Source: Bifidobacteriaceae bacterium (lineage in GTDB: Bacteria; Actinomycetota; Actinomycetes; Actinomycetales; WQXJ01). From it: a stretch of DNA of 60,058 bases. The notes under the pieces were generated by a model. It worked only from the letters and a program-made list of their open reading frames with translations. It was not told the origin of the DNA and made no database searches. The stretch lies in contig JAISXH010000051.1 of the NCBI GenBank assembly GCA_031270825.1, positions 1 through 60,058 of the forward strand, given 5' to 3'. Positions 8,637-18,061 of this stretch are shown in pieces (the stretch's first letter is position 1; each line of letters opens with the position of its first letter). A program made the translations under genes and the position numbers.

Positions 8637-10795
8637 TGGCCACTACCTTCGGATGAGGGTCGTTCCCGTCGGGCTGATCGCCGGCCGTCCGCGGCCGGAC
8701 CGGCCTCCGGGCACAAGTCGTCGTCGCGGCTGGCCACCTCGACCGAACCCGCACCCGAATCCGCCCCGGCCAGCCAATCCATACCCGCGCCCAACGAAGC
8801 ATCGCCGGCGGCGCCGGCCGCCCGCAGACGCGCTTGAGCCCTTCGCTTGCGCACCGTCGAAAAGACGCCCAAAGCCAACACCAAAGCCAGCACCCCGCCC
8901 GCGATGGCAGTGCCGAGGTTCTCCCATTCCGCCTGCACCCGCATGGTCAGAGAAGCGGCTTCCGCCACCGGACGGCCATCTGGTCCCAGCAAGTCGACCT
9001 GCACCCGGAAGACGCCGTTGGCGATGGCGTGGACCGGCACCCGGGCCGTCACCGACTGGCCAGGTTCCAAGTCGACGCTGACCGGCTCGTCAGTCTGAAT
9101 CGCGGTGGTCTGCGGGGTCAGATTCACCACCAAGCCGGTCACCGGCTCGTTGGAGGCGTTTTGAACCACCACCGGCACGCGGCCGTCCTCGCTGATCAGA
9201 TTGACCTCGCTGCCCGCGACCACCGACACGGGGGGCACCGCCGTGGCCGCCTCGGTCAGCGCCACATTCGCCGAGGCGGCCCGGCTCGGTCCCGTCAGCG
9301 CGTTCGACAAGGGCGCCAGCAACGGCGGCAGCGAACGCTCTAGATAAGCCGGCGGATCGGGCGTCAAAGAGGCGAAGGCCATGGTCCGGTCCGTCACCGA
9401 CACCAGCTCGCGGACCAATTCCACCGACAGGTCCGGCGAGCTGGCCGCGTCGGTCGTCAAGGCCAACTCCGCCTCAACCGGCGCGTTGATGGCGGCGGCC
9501 AGAGCGGTCGGCCGCACCCAGGTCGCTTCGAGCAGTGTGTTCAGCAGCTGCCCACCAGCCGGATCGGGCTCCCAGTCGCGGGGCATGGCCACCACCGCAG
9601 AAGCAGCCTGATCGCCAGCGATCTGCGCCCGCTGGGCCAGCCAGGCTGATTCGGCCAGCACCCGGTTGACGTCCGCCGGCGATTCCCCGCCAGCGCTCAG
9701 AGCTTCGGTCAGGGGCCGGTCGGTGGCGACCAGAGCCGGGCCGCCGGCTCGCTTCGCCACCGCCTGATCCACCGGCGTGCTGAACTGATCGGGGGACAGC
9801 AAGACGGCGCCAGAACCCGCTGAACCCATGAAGCCGGCATCGCCGCTGGTGATCGGTCCGGCCGCCCAAGCCAAGTCCCCGGCGGTGCGGGCGGCTGGGA
9901 TCTCGCCGACGGCATCGGACAAGGCAGACTGGCCAATCTGACGCGCCGCCGCCACCAAAGCCGCCGCGCCTTCACCGCCGCGAGCCAAGACGGCTTCGTC
10001 AATGTCCTGGTGGGGAAGCATATAGATGGCTTTGCCCGCCTCAATACCGGATTCGATCGCGGCGACCAACGCCTCCGCGTCGGCATTGACCGCGGCCGGC
10101 TCGCTGGCCAGCAAAGCCGGGTCGACCAGCCAGGCGGTCATCGGGTCGGCGGTGGCCTGGGCGACCCGGCCCAGTCGCTCCAAGGTGCGCTCGCGCTGTT
10201 CTCCCGGCGCGGCCGTCAACCCCGCCGAAACAGACAGATTGAGAGGCAGCTCGACGGCTTCCGGCGGAGCGTAGACCACGTAGGTGCGCTCCGCCGCGAC
10301 CACTCCGCGCCTGGTCTCTGTCAGTGACGCCGCCACGCCCCGCGGCCCCCAGCCGGGCTCGTCCCCGCGGGCGCCCAAGTTCATTCCATACGGTCCGCGC
10401 GCCGCTGTGGCGGTGATGTTGAAAGTCTTGGCCTGGCCGGCCGGCACCTGTTCGTCGATCAGGGCGTTGACCATCCAGGCCTCGGCCAGCAGATTCTCGG
10501 CGCCGCGCTGCGACCATTTCGCCAGTGCCTCACGGGTGGCGAAACCATCCGGCGCGACCGACAGGTTGACGTTGCCCCGCCAGTTCTTGCCGGTCTGGTT
10601 GTCGACCCGCACCGTCACCGTCAGGGTCTGGCCCGGATCTGTGAGCACGGCGGTGGAGGCGATGATGTCGATGCTCGGAGCGGACGATGCCGTCGCCGCA
10701 GTCCATGCGCCCGGCCCGGTCCCAGCCGCTGGACCCGCCAGGGGGAGCAACAGCCCGACCACAGCGGCGCCGATGCCGATCTTGGACCAGTTCAT
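8633..10795 (-). CDS. DUF6049 family secreted membrane-anchored protein
   Basis: A 720-residue protein with an N-terminal Sec signal (about 1-30), a long extracytoplasmic region and a C-terminal membrane anchor (TAIAGGVLALVLALGVF) followed by a basic cytoplasmic tail. It matches the DUF6049 family (M. tuberculosis Rv3909 type) by length, topology and its fixed place between the Nudix gene and murJ. The function is unknown; position suggests a role in envelope assembly with MurJ. It overlaps the Nudix stop (ATGA) and the murJ start (GTGA), so the three are one coupled unit. Confidence 0.82.
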   Translation of the reverse strand: MNWSKIGIGAAVVGLLLPLAGPAAGTGPGAWTAATASSAPSIDIIASTAVLTDPGQTLTVTVRVDNQTGKNWRGNVNLSVAPDGFATREALAKWSQRGAENLLAEAWMVNALIDEQVPAGQAKTFNITATAARGPYGMNLGARGDEPGWGPRGVAASLTETRRGVVAAERTYVVYAPPEAVELPLNLSVSAGLTAAPGEQRERTLERLGRVAQATADPMTAWLVDPALLASEPAAVNADAEALVAAIESGIEAGKAIYMLPHQDIDEAVLARGGEGAAALVAAARQIGQSALSDAVGEIPAARTAGDLAWAAGPITSGDAGFMGSAGSGAVLLSPDQFSTPVDQAVAKRAGGPALVATDRPLTEALSAGGESPADVNRVLAESAWLAQRAQIAGDQAASAVVAMPRDWEPDPAGGQLLNTLLEATWVRPTALAAAINAPVEAELALTTDAASSPDLSVELVRELVSVTDRTMAFASLTPDPPAYLERSLPPLLAPLSNALTGPSRAASANVALTEAATAVPPVSVVAGSEVNLISEDGRVPVVVQNASNEPVTGLVVNLTPQTTAIQTDEPVSVDLEPGQSVTARVPVHAIANGVFRVQVDLLGPDGRPVAEAASLTMRVQAEWENLGTAIAGGVLALVLALGVFSTVRKRRAQARLRAAGAAGDASLGAGMDWLAGADSGAGSVEVASRDDDLCPEAGPAADGRRSARRERPSSEGSGQ

Positions 10796-11274
10796 GCCTC
10801 GCCGTCCAGCAGCCGGCGTGCCACCTGCACCAGGCGGCGCTCGTTCGGGTAGGCCAGGCGTTCGCGCAGTTGGTCTAGCGGGACCCAGGCGGCGTCCTCC
10901 GCTTCCTCATCGGGGTCCTCTCCTGGGCTCAACTGGCCGCCTTGAGCTGACAGGAGATAATGGTGAACGATCTTGTGGACACGGTGTCCCTCGCCCAGGA
11001 ACCAGTAGTCAATGGTGCCGATGCGCTTGATGACCTGCCCGCGAATGCCGGTCTCCTCTTGGATCTCCCGCACCGCCGCTTCAGCCGGGCTCTCGCCCGG
11101 CTCCAAATGCCCCTTGGGCAGGCACCATTCCAAACGCCCACCGCGGTTCCGACGCGCGATCACCGCCGCCTGCGCCACTCCGTCGATAGCGTCCACAACC
11201 AGGCCGCCGGCGGAGATCTCTTCGATCACCGGCAGCGGCGCCGCAGGCGCTGGCGCCTGATGGTCGCTGGACAC
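10792..11274 (-). CDS. Nudix hydrolase (MutT4-type position)
   Basis: A 160-residue Nudix pyrophosphohydrolase. The Nudix box GHLEPGESPAEAAVREIQEE, followed by TGI, is complete, including the catalytic REIQEE core. The substrate is unknown, though this conserved locus in mycobacteria encodes MutT4. The GTG at 11274 is preferred to the ATG at 11295 because a TAGGCT box sits 7 bases before it, the same arrangement as at cca. The stop overlaps the DUF6049 start as ATGA. It is divergent from cca. Confidence 0.85.
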   Translation of the reverse strand: MSSDHQAPAPAAPLPVIEEISAGGLVVDAIDGVAQAAVIARRNRGGRLEWCLPKGHLEPGESPAEAAVREIQEETGIRGQVIKRIGTIDYWFLGEGHRVHKIVHHYLLSAQGGQLSPGEDPDEEAEDAAWVPLDQLRERLAYPNERRLVQVARRLLDGEA

Positions 11275-11281
11275 GACAGCC

Positions 11282-11287
11282 AGCCTA
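11282..11287 (-). promoter_or_regulatory. -10 box (TAGGCT), likely leaderless Nudix transcript
   Basis: Read on the minus strand, TAGGCT is followed by seven bases and then the GTG of the Nudix gene. A TANNNT box at this distance places the transcript start at or next to the start codon, as in actinobacterial leaderless genes. Confidence 0.5.
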
Positions 11288-11568
11288 CCGAGCATCGAGG
11301 CCTTCGCCCTATCAATCTGCTGGCAGTGACGCTAACAGCGAACTTGCCCGCTTGCCGTTCAACCGCCGGTTGAAGCGTCTGAGGTCAATTCGTCAATGAT
11401 CGTCAGGGCCATCAACACGGCGCCGTCACGCACCGCCCGGTCGCCCGCAGGCGCCACTGCGGCCGCCGATGCCGCCCGGCCGGTCCGCGCGGCCGGGCGG
11501 GCTCGGTCTTCCATCTCGGCGCTCGCGACGGCGGCCACGGCCCGTCCGCAAGGCCGGGCGGGCTCGAA

Positions 11569-11574
11569 TAGGCT
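11569..11574 (+). promoter_or_regulatory. -10 box (TAGGCT), likely leaderless cca transcript
   Basis: TAGGCT is followed by eight bases and the GTG start of cca. No Shine-Dalgarno sequence lies between them. It is the mirror of the Nudix promoter on the other strand. Confidence 0.5.
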
Positions 11575-11582
11575 GGGCTATC

Positions 11583-13040
11583 GTGTCTCAACGGGAACCA
11601 GACCTCAGCGGGATGTCCGAACGGGCGGCGGCGCACGTCATCGGGCGGGTGCCGAAAGCCGCCCAGCAACTGGCGGAGGCGTTCGCGGCCGAGGGGGCGG
11701 AACTGGCGCTAGTGGGCGGCCCAGTGCGGGACCTGCTGCTGGGTCGAGCGGTCGAAGACCTGGACCTGGCCACCAATCTGCCGCCGGATCAGACAATCGC
11801 GATCCTAGAGCGTTGGGCGTCCAAGACCTGGGATGCTGGCCGAGCCTTCGGCACCGTCGCGGGACGGCGGGGCAAGACCGTGGTTGAGATCACCACCTAC
11901 CGGACCGAGGAATACCAGCCCGATTCGCGCAAACCGGACGTGACCTACGGCGACTCGCTGGAAGGGGACCTGTCGAGGCGGGATTTCTCGATCAACGCGA
12001 TGGCGGTGTTGTTGGCGCCCGAATTGCGTTTCACCGACCCGTTCGGCGGCCTGGCGGACCTGGCGGCGGGGCTGCTGCGGACGCCGGCGACGCCAACCCA
12101 GTCGTTCAGCGACGACCCGCTGCGGATGATGCGCGCGGCCCGGTTCGCGGCCCAGCTCGGATTCGACGTCGACGAGGCGGCGGTGGCGGCCATGACCGAA
12201 CTGGCGGAGCGGATCAAGATAGTCTCGGCCGAGCGCGTCCAGGCGGAGCTGGTCAAGCTGATGCTGGCGCCACAGCCCCGGCGCGGACTCGAGCTGATGG
12301 TTTACACCGGATTGGCCCAACAAATCCTGCCGGAACTGCCCGCCCTGCAACTCGAAATCGACGAGCACCACCACCACAAGGATGTCTACGAGCACACTCT
12401 GACCGTGGTGGACCAGGCCATAGCCCTGGAAACCGGTCCCGAAGGCGCCGTGCCCGGTCCCGACCTGGTGCTACGGCTAGCGGCGCTGATGCACGACATC
12501 GGCAAACCGGCGACGCGCCGTTTCGAACCAGGCGGCGGAGTGTCCTTCCATCACCATGAGGTGGTCGGCGCGAAGCTCACCACCAAACGGCTGCGGGCGC
12601 TGCGGTTCGACACCGCCACCATCAAGGACGTGTCCCGGCTGGTGGAGCTGCACCTGCGCTTCCACGGCTACGGCGAAGGCGAATGGACCGATTCGGCGGT
12701 GCGCCGCTATGTCACCGACGCCGGCCCGCTCCTGGAGCGGTTGCACCGGTTGACCCGAGCGGACTGCACCACCCGGAACCGGCGGCGGGCCGAAAGGCTG
12801 GCGTTCGCCTATGACGACCTGGAGCGCCGCGTGGCGGCGCTGTCAGCCCAGGAGGAGTTGCGCGCCATTCGCCCGGACCTGAACGGCGACCAAATCATGG
12901 CGGTGTTGGGGATCAAACCGGGCCGAGACGTGGGCAGGGCCTATCAGTATCTGCTCGAGCGCCGGATCAACGAAGGCCCGCTGGGCGAGGAGGCGGCCAC
13001 CCAGGCGCTGAAGGCCTGGTGGGCTGAACAGCAAGGCTGA
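11583..13040 (+). CDS. cca: CCA tRNA nucleotidyltransferase
   Basis: Adds or repairs the 3' CCA end of tRNAs. The head domain has the nucleotidyltransferase motif LVGGPVRDLLLGRAVEDLDL (metal-binding DxD), then RRDFSINAMAV and a DPLRMMRAARFAAQLGF segment typical of class II enzymes. A C-terminal HD domain follows (EHHHHKDVYEHT, LMHDIGKP, HHHEVVG), as in actinobacterial PcnA. The start is uncertain: GTG 11583 fits a leaderless transcript (TAGGCT upstream), ATG 11613 is the alternative, and the open frame extends back to 11469 without support. The product is 485 residues from 11583. Confidence 0.92.
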   Translation: MSQREPDLSGMSERAAAHVIGRVPKAAQQLAEAFAAEGAELALVGGPVRDLLLGRAVEDLDLATNLPPDQTIAILERWASKTWDAGRAFGTVAGRRGKTVVEITTYRTEEYQPDSRKPDVTYGDSLEGDLSRRDFSINAMAVLLAPELRFTDPFGGLADLAAGLLRTPATPTQSFSDDPLRMMRAARFAAQLGFDVDEAAVAAMTELAERIKIVSAERVQAELVKLMLAPQPRRGLELMVYTGLAQQILPELPALQLEIDEHHHHKDVYEHTLTVVDQAIALETGPEGAVPGPDLVLRLAALMHDIGKPATRRFEPGGGVSFHHHEVVGAKLTTKRLRALRFDTATIKDVSRLVELHLRFHGYGEGEWTDSAVRRYVTDAGPLLERLHRLTRADCTTRNRRRAERLAFAYDDLERRVAALSAQEELRAIRPDLNGDQIMAVLGIKPGRDVGRAYQYLLERRINEGPLGEEAATQALKAWWAEQQG

Positions 13041-13096
13041 ACAACAAGGCCCAACGACAGGGCTGAACCGCAGGGCTGAACAGTGGGGCCGAACGG
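13024..13096 (+). repeat. Imperfect tandem repeat of a GGGCTGAAC unit
   Basis: Immediately after cca, four to five degenerate copies of a roughly 16-18-base unit ending in GGGCTGAAC / GGCCGAAC follow one another. They start inside the last codons of cca, so the repeat has expanded across the stop codon. No protein is encoded. Confidence 0.6.
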
Positions 13097-13347
13097 CGTA
13101 GCTGGGAGCGTGGTGAACAACCACGCTCCGACCGTGTTGACGCCGGGCAGCGGAACGCTGACCAGCGGAAACGCGGAAGGCAAACGCTCCTTCGGCCTAG
13201 GAAAACCGGTTTGTTCGTTCACCGGTTTCACAACCGCGGGGACCGCCTAGAACTCAGACCCACCTGAAAAGCTCGGCTCAAACGTCAAGAACTGAAACCC
13301 CTAGTGGGGCTAGGCAGCTCGGCCGGGGGTCGCTGATTCGCTAGCGA
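13041..13347. other. Convergent intergenic gap between cca and the kinase gene
   Basis: About 307 bases without a gene. It holds the GGGCTGAAC repeats, one CTGACCAGC element (13158-13175), and a short CCCC-TAGT-GGGG palindrome at 13298-13309 that is too weak to call a terminator. Confidence 0.6.
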
Positions 13348-15021
13348 TCAGGTGGGCCAGGACGCCATGGCGGCGGCCCAGACCGCCGCCGCGAACACCA
13401 ACAGCGTGACCAGCCAGCGCACCGGAGCGGACCACAGCAGTCCGCGCAACATCACCCGTAGGCCTTGGCGGGTTTCGGCTGCCGACGGACCCCACCAGGC
13501 CACCATCAGGCCGACCGCCACGCAAATGGCCACCGCCAGCGGTTTGGCGCCGTCCACCGCCACCACATGGACCGCGATCAGATAGCCGGCCGCGCCAACC
13601 AGTCCGGCCAGGGCCAAAGCCGGGATCGATCCGCCCAGCCCGCGCAGGAAGTACCAAGGCGAAGCCAGAACCGTCCGGGTCCTGTCAGAGGGGCGCGGAC
13701 CACGTCGGTAGCGCCTGGCGGCCACCGATTCGGCCACCACCCAGACGGTGCGGGCAACCACCAAGCCGCAACCGGCTATGACCACCGCGACCCATGGCCA
13801 ATGCCACGCCACCGCTCCAAGCAAAGCCCACAGCCCTAGTGTCAATAAACGCAAGGGCGCCGGAGGTGAGGGATAGGGCTGGCGTGGCGGCACGGCATCG
13901 GCGGAGGGAAGAGCCCCGGCCGGCGGGTGGGCGGGCGCCGGCAACCCCCCTTCGTGGGCAGCCGACTGGTCCGATGCCGCCGCGCCTCCCCCAGCCAAAT
14001 CTCGCGTGTCGCTCAACCACGTCCGGTAGTCGACCCGGCGCGGTTCGCGCCAAGGCGTCCTCAGCGGCTCGGTCCACCCCGCCTCACGCGGGTCGATCTC
14101 TTGGCCAGCCCCGGGACCAATCCCCGGCTCGGTCCAGTCGCCGCTCCGATCAGCGCCGGCGACAGGGGCGATCCGGGTGGGGGCCAACGACTCCTCGGTG
14201 TCACTTCCCGACTGCTCGGGGGTGGGGAAGATGGCTTCGGCCAGTTCGGCCAGGCCGATGCGGCGGTCCGGATCAGGCGTCAACGCGCGCCGGAAGGCCG
14301 CGGTCATACCGCGCGGCAGGCCGTCCACGTCCGGCAAGCCGTCGAGCACTCGGGCGAGCACAGACTCGACCGTGCCGGCGCCGAAGGGTTGACGCCCAGT
14401 GGCGGCATTGAGCAACAGAGCGGCCGCCGCCCAGCGGTCGGATTCAACGCTCGGATCGGCGCCCCGCAGCAGCTCCGGCGACACGAATCCGGGCGTCCCC
14501 GCCACCAGCCCGGCCGCCGTCAGCCGGCCGGCGCCAGAATCTTGGGCGATCCCGAAATCAATCAAGACCGGCCGGCCGGTCTTGTTCAACACCACGTTCG
14601 ATGGCTTAACGTCGCGGTGGAGCACGCCGGCCGCGTGAACTGCGCTCAGAGCCCAATCCAGGTCTCTGGCCAAACAAGCTAACTGCTCCGGACCCCAAGG
14701 ACCTTCCACGGCAATGTCGCGAGCTAATGAGACACCTTCGACCAACTCGGTGACAATGAAGGCCTCCGCGCCGTCAAGCTCCGCGTCCACCACTTGGGCC
14801 ACAAACGGGGACCGGATGGCGCGCTGGGCGGCGACTTCGCGCCGCAAGCGCTTGCGCGAAGCGGGGTCTGCGGCCGAATTCGGATGCAGCAGTTTGAGGG
14901 CAACCGGCAGTCCCTCCGCGTCCCGGGCCCGGTAAACCGTCCCCGAGGCGCCCGACCCGAGCACCCCGGCCAGCACATAGCCGCCCAGTTCGGTGCCGAT
15001 GGGCAGGGTCATGGACTGCAT
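13348..15021 (-). CDS. Membrane-bound serine/threonine protein kinase
   Basis: A 557-residue Hanks-type kinase with all key residues: glycine loop LGSGASGTVYRA, ATP lysine in VALKLL, catalytic loop VLHRDVKPSNVVLN, DFG in LIDFGIAQ and the activation segment GTPGFVSPELL. The kinase domain (about 10-270) is followed by a Pro/Ala-rich linker and about five hydrophobic segments (380-557), so it is anchored at its C-terminus with no obvious sensor domain. TAAGTT lies 6 bases before the ATG, consistent with a leaderless message. It is a candidate to phosphorylate envelope targets such as the nearby pseudokinase; that link is inference. Confidence 0.9.
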   Translation of the reverse strand: MQSMTLPIGTELGGYVLAGVLGSGASGTVYRARDAEGLPVALKLLHPNSAADPASRKRLRREVAAQRAIRSPFVAQVVDAELDGAEAFIVTELVEGVSLARDIAVEGPWGPEQLACLARDLDWALSAVHAAGVLHRDVKPSNVVLNKTGRPVLIDFGIAQDSGAGRLTAAGLVAGTPGFVSPELLRGADPSVESDRWAAAALLLNAATGRQPFGAGTVESVLARVLDGLPDVDGLPRGMTAAFRRALTPDPDRRIGLAELAEAIFPTPEQSGSDTEESLAPTRIAPVAGADRSGDWTEPGIGPGAGQEIDPREAGWTEPLRTPWREPRRVDYRTWLSDTRDLAGGGAAASDQSAAHEGGLPAPAHPPAGALPSADAVPPRQPYPSPPAPLRLLTLGLWALLGAVAWHWPWVAVVIAGCGLVVARTVWVVAESVAARRYRRGPRPSDRTRTVLASPWYFLRGLGGSIPALALAGLVGAAGYLIAVHVVAVDGAKPLAVAICVAVGLMVAWWGPSAAETRQGLRVMLRGLLWSAPVRWLVTLLVFAAAVWAAAMASWPT

Positions 15022-15027
15022 TTGTTC

Positions 15028-15033
15028 AACTTA
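15028..15033 (-). promoter_or_regulatory. -10 box (TAAGTT) of the kinase gene
   Basis: On the minus strand TAAGTT is followed by GAACAA and the kinase ATG, a 6-base spacing typical of leaderless starts. Confidence 0.45.
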
Positions 15034-15113
15034 CCGTCCAGGGCGCCGCCAGCCCCGCAGGACCGCGCGTCGCCGCCGAAATGGCTGGTGGAAAGACTGT
15101 CAGAGGTGGCCGA

Positions 15114-15119
15114 TAGGTT
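15114..15119 (+). promoter_or_regulatory. -10 box (TAGGTT) of radA
   Basis: TAGGTT followed by six bases and the radA ATG, without a ribosome site between them. It is consistent with a leaderless radA transcript, divergent from the kinase promoter about 80 bases away. Confidence 0.45.
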
Positions 15120-15125
15120 CGTCGC

Positions 15126-16529
15126 ATGTCAGCTTCCAAGGCTTCGGCGAAGGCTTCCAAGGTCGGTTTTCAGTGCTCGGCCTGCGGCGCCACGCCACAT
15201 AAGTGGACGGGCCGCTGCGGCGGCTGCGGCGAATGGGACACCATCGAGGAAGTGGCTCCCTCCTGGGTGGCGGGGCCTGGCGTGGGGGGTGGGGGAGCGC
15301 CTGCGGCGCTGGTTCCTATCACCGAGGTCCCGGCCCAAGGGGCGGCGCCGTGGTCCACCGCGATCACAGAACTGGACCGGGTGCTGGGCGGCGGGATTGT
15401 GCCCGGGTCGGTGGTGCTTCTGGGCGGCGAGCCGGGAGTCGGCAAGTCCACCCTGCTGTTGGAAGTGGCGGCCAAAGCCGCCGCCGGCGGCCGCAAGGTG
15501 GTCTATCTGACCGGAGAGGAATCACCCAGCCAGGTGGCCGCCCGGGCGGCCAGGACCGGCGCCGCGCACCCCGGCGTCAAACTGGCGACGGTGACCGAGT
15601 TGGGACAAGCATTGGCCGTGATCGCCTCCGAATGCCCGGACCTGCTGGTGGTGGATTCAATCCAGACGTTGAGCTCTGCCGACCTGGACAGCGCGCCCGG
15701 CGGAGTGACCCACGTGCGCGCGGTCACGGCCGCATTGGTCGGCGCCGCCAAGCGGAGCGCCATGGCCTGCCTGCTGGTGGGACACGTCACCAAAGACGGC
15801 CTAGTGGCCGGTCCGCGGACATTGGAGCACCTGGTGGACGCGGTGGCGATGTTCGAGGGCGACCGGCATTCGGCGCTCCGGTTGCTTCGTTGCACCAAGA
15901 ACCGCTTCGGCTCGGCGGATGAGGTGGGGTGTTTCGAAATGGCTGAGGACGGCATCCACGAGGTGGTCGATCCGAGCGGGCTGTTCCTGGCCGGAGGCGA
16001 CTCTTCCACGCCCGGGTCCTGCGCCTCTGTGATGATGGAGGGCCGCCGGCCGGTGGCGGTCGGCGTGCAGGCCCTGTCGGTGTTGGCGGTCGGTTCGAGC
16101 CCGCGCCGGACCGTAACCGGGTTGGGCTCTGCTCGCACGGCCATGTTGCTGGCGGTGCTGGAGGCCCGCTGCGGTCTGGATCTGCGCTTGCGCGATGTCT
16201 ACGCCGCCACCGTTGGCGGCGTCCACTGTCAAGACCCCGCGACCGACTTGGCCGTGGTCTTGGCCGCCGCCTCGGCGCATTTCGACCTGGTGGTTCCGCC
16301 CGGCCTGGTGGCCATTGGCGAGGTCGGGCTGAGCGGCCAGATCAGGCCGGTCAAGGCGCTCGCCCGGCGCCTTGAGGAAGCCAGCCGGCTGGGCTTCGCC
16401 CAGGCCGCCATCCCGGCCGGGGCCGCGCCGCAGCTAGGCCCTTCAGCATGCGATCTGGAGTTGATCGAGGTGGCCGAGGCCCGCGACGTGCTCCGCTGCC
16501 TGCAGCCGGCGGGAGTGGCCGCAGTGTGA
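15126..16529 (+). CDS. radA: DNA repair ATPase RadA
   Basis: RadA helps branch migration during homologous recombination. The 467-residue protein has the N-terminal four-cysteine zinc finger (CSACG, CGGCG), the RecA-like Walker A GGEPGVGKST, the family-specific KNRFG motif (TKNRFGSADEVGCFEM) and a C-terminal Lon-like domain. All are intact. In most actinobacteria disA follows directly, since DisA and RadA interact; here 5 kb of accessory genes separate them. Confidence 0.95.
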   Translation: MSASKASAKASKVGFQCSACGATPHKWTGRCGGCGEWDTIEEVAPSWVAGPGVGGGGAPAALVPITEVPAQGAAPWSTAITELDRVLGGGIVPGSVVLLGGEPGVGKSTLLLEVAAKAAAGGRKVVYLTGEESPSQVAARAARTGAAHPGVKLATVTELGQALAVIASECPDLLVVDSIQTLSSADLDSAPGGVTHVRAVTAALVGAAKRSAMACLLVGHVTKDGLVAGPRTLEHLVDAVAMFEGDRHSALRLLRCTKNRFGSADEVGCFEMAEDGIHEVVDPSGLFLAGGDSSTPGSCASVMMEGRRPVAVGVQALSVLAVGSSPRRTVTGLGSARTAMLLAVLEARCGLDLRLRDVYAATVGGVHCQDPATDLAVVLAAASAHFDLVVPPGLVAIGEVGLSGQIRPVKALARRLEEASRLGFAQAAIPAGAAPQLGPSACDLELIEVAEARDVLRCLQPAGVAAV

Positions 16530-16626
16530 ACCGCGCCCAGCCGAAAGATCGCCCAGGCACAATCGGGGCGGCCGCTGCGGGGGCCTTGGGCGGCCGCGGC
16601 ACGCATGGCGGGCGGACGCCGGGCAT

Positions 16627-17592
16627 TCACCAGGAGAAGCCTGCTTCCTCCACCAGGGCCTCGGCTTCGGCCACCAGTTCGCGGGCCATGCGTTGGATCT
16701 CCGACAACTCCGCCTCATGCTCGGCGATGTACACCATCTGATACTCGGCCTCCACCTGCGCCAGTTTCCGGGCCGTCCCCATGTCATCCGAACACTGGGC
16801 GCTGTCGACGTGGGATTTCGCCTGCACTTCGGCCGGCGTGTCCTCCGGCAACACAAACCCCGCCCAGTCTCCCGGGGGCGGGTATCCCTTCCCGGCCAGA
16901 CAGTCCGACCATTCCTTGAGCGCGGCCTTCCACCGCCCGTCGCCCTCCGCTTTGTCGTTGCTCTCGCGATACCCCTGGACGAACACCTCCCACTTGGCCA
17001 AGATCATGCCATCGTCCACCGGCGCGAACTTGACCGACCCAGCACTAGAGCACAGGTTCCAAGCCTGGCTGAACGCCGACTGCGGGTCTTCCATAGCCTG
17101 CAGGTGCTCGGGCGAGAACGACTCTGCGTTGCGTTGCCGCGCAGGCGGCCCCTCGAAACCGTTCTCGGCCATATAGTCTGCGTTCCAGAAGCCGAACGCC
17201 CAGTCCGGCATCAACTCCTCCCGGGTCAAGGCCTCCGCGATCACCTCGTCCGGATCCAGCCAAGCCGGATCCACCCCCGCCTGGGTCATACAGTTGCGGT
17301 ACTCGACCAGGCGCGCCCCGACCAGCAACCGCTCCTCCGCAGGCGACGTGCCATAGCGGTCCAGCGGCATCCGCACCTGCATGCTCACCGAGTCGAACTC
17401 CACCACCGGCGCGGGCCCCTCATAACCGCTGCCCCCACCCTGGCAGCCGACCAACACCAAGACGCACCCAACAACCCACACCGCCACCCAGGCGCGAACC
17501 GCACGCCCCGCTAGCGGCGGACGCCTCGGCCCAGCCACAGGCCGCTTTCCGCCCGGCCCAGTTCGCTCGATGACGTCAGAGACGTCAATCAC
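16627..17592 (-). CDS. Putative lipoprotein with four ordered cysteines
   Basis: A 321-residue protein with a basic N-terminus, a hydrophobic segment and a lipobox LVGC (C50). The mature part carries four spaced cysteines in the contexts YRNCM, WNLCSS, WSDCLAGKGYP and SAQCSDD, and ends in a Glu/Ala-rich helix. The cysteine order parallels that of the smaller lipoprotein at 50217-50819 (CM, C, CL, C), so the two look related. The GTG start overlaps the stop of the small secreted protein gene (GTGA), so the pair is coupled. Function unknown; the context is an envelope ABC system read divergently. Confidence 0.7.
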   Translation of the reverse strand: MIDVSDVIERTGPGGKRPVAGPRRPPLAGRAVRAWVAVWVVGCVLVLVGCQGGGSGYEGPAPVVEFDSVSMQVRMPLDRYGTSPAEERLLVGARLVEYRNCMTQAGVDPAWLDPDEVIAEALTREELMPDWAFGFWNADYMAENGFEGPPARQRNAESFSPEHLQAMEDPQSAFSQAWNLCSSAGSVKFAPVDDGMILAKWEVFVQGYRESNDKAEGDGRWKAALKEWSDCLAGKGYPPPGDWAGFVLPEDTPAEVQAKSHVDSAQCSDDMGTARKLAQVEAEYQMVYIAEHEAELSEIQRMARELVAEAEALVEEAGFSW

Positions 17593-17948
17593 GACATCTT
17601 CGTGCTGCTGAAGACGTCATTGATCCCCTGCTTCTTGAGGTTGTTGTGCGAGAAGTAGGACGGCATTTTGAGCCTGTCCGTTCCCTGGAAGTTCGGCTCC
17701 TTGTAGAAGTACACGAAACCGTCCGCTCGGTTAATGATGGAGGACGCCTCGTTGTCTATGATGCTCGGGTATTGGCCGACGCCGACGTCCCTGCACAAGT
17801 AGCCGGAGCCGCCAAAGTCCGCGTTTCTCCAAGCTCCCCAAAAGCCTGGGATAGCGCAGTCTGAATATGCTGCCTCGGCCGGGGCCGCGGTGCCGAACGT
17901 CACCAACGCCGCGCAAGCAATTCCGGCCAGGATCTTACGGATTTTCAC
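17589..17948 (-). CDS. Small secreted protein, peptidase-inhibitor I36 / crystallin-like
   Basis: A 119-residue protein with a clear Sec signal (VKIRKILAGIACAALVTFG... cleaved near AEA-AYSDC) and a mature part of about 90 residues. FGGSGYLCRDVG and YFYKEPNFQGTDRLKM resemble the beta/gamma-crystallin-type motifs of the actinobacterial I36 family. Two cysteines remain after processing and may form a disulfide. The GTG at 17948 is used because AGAGG precedes it at suitable spacing; upstream in-frame codons would put the signal peptide mid-protein. It is the first gene of a two-gene unit with the lipoprotein, divergent from the adaptor. Confidence 0.65.
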   Translation of the reverse strand: MKIRKILAGIACAALVTFGTAAPAEAAYSDCAIPGFWGAWRNADFGGSGYLCRDVGVGQYPSIIDNEASSIINRADGFVYFYKEPNFQGTDRLKMPSYFSHNNLKKQGINDVFSSTKMS

Positions 17949-18061
17949 GTTGTCGCCTCTCTTCTCCAGACTTGAAGCCATGCTGGAGCAACCACGGCGA
18001 TAGGATAAGCTTAGTTCCGGGTCTATCGCAGTGTCAAACCACCGGCGGGAGGGGTGTTTGT

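Larger units (their letters stand above)
11275..11582. other. Intergenic region between divergent Nudix and cca genes
   Basis: About 308 bases with no supported gene. It holds two outward-facing TAGGCT promoter boxes (listed separately), one at each end. The middle is GC-rich with Arg/Pro/Gly-coding shadows and no clear operator. Confidence 0.6.

Noticed and set aside
13298-13309. CCCC-TAGT-GGGG hairpin after the kinase gene
   Set aside because: The stem is only four bases with a poor T-run, too weak to call a terminator.
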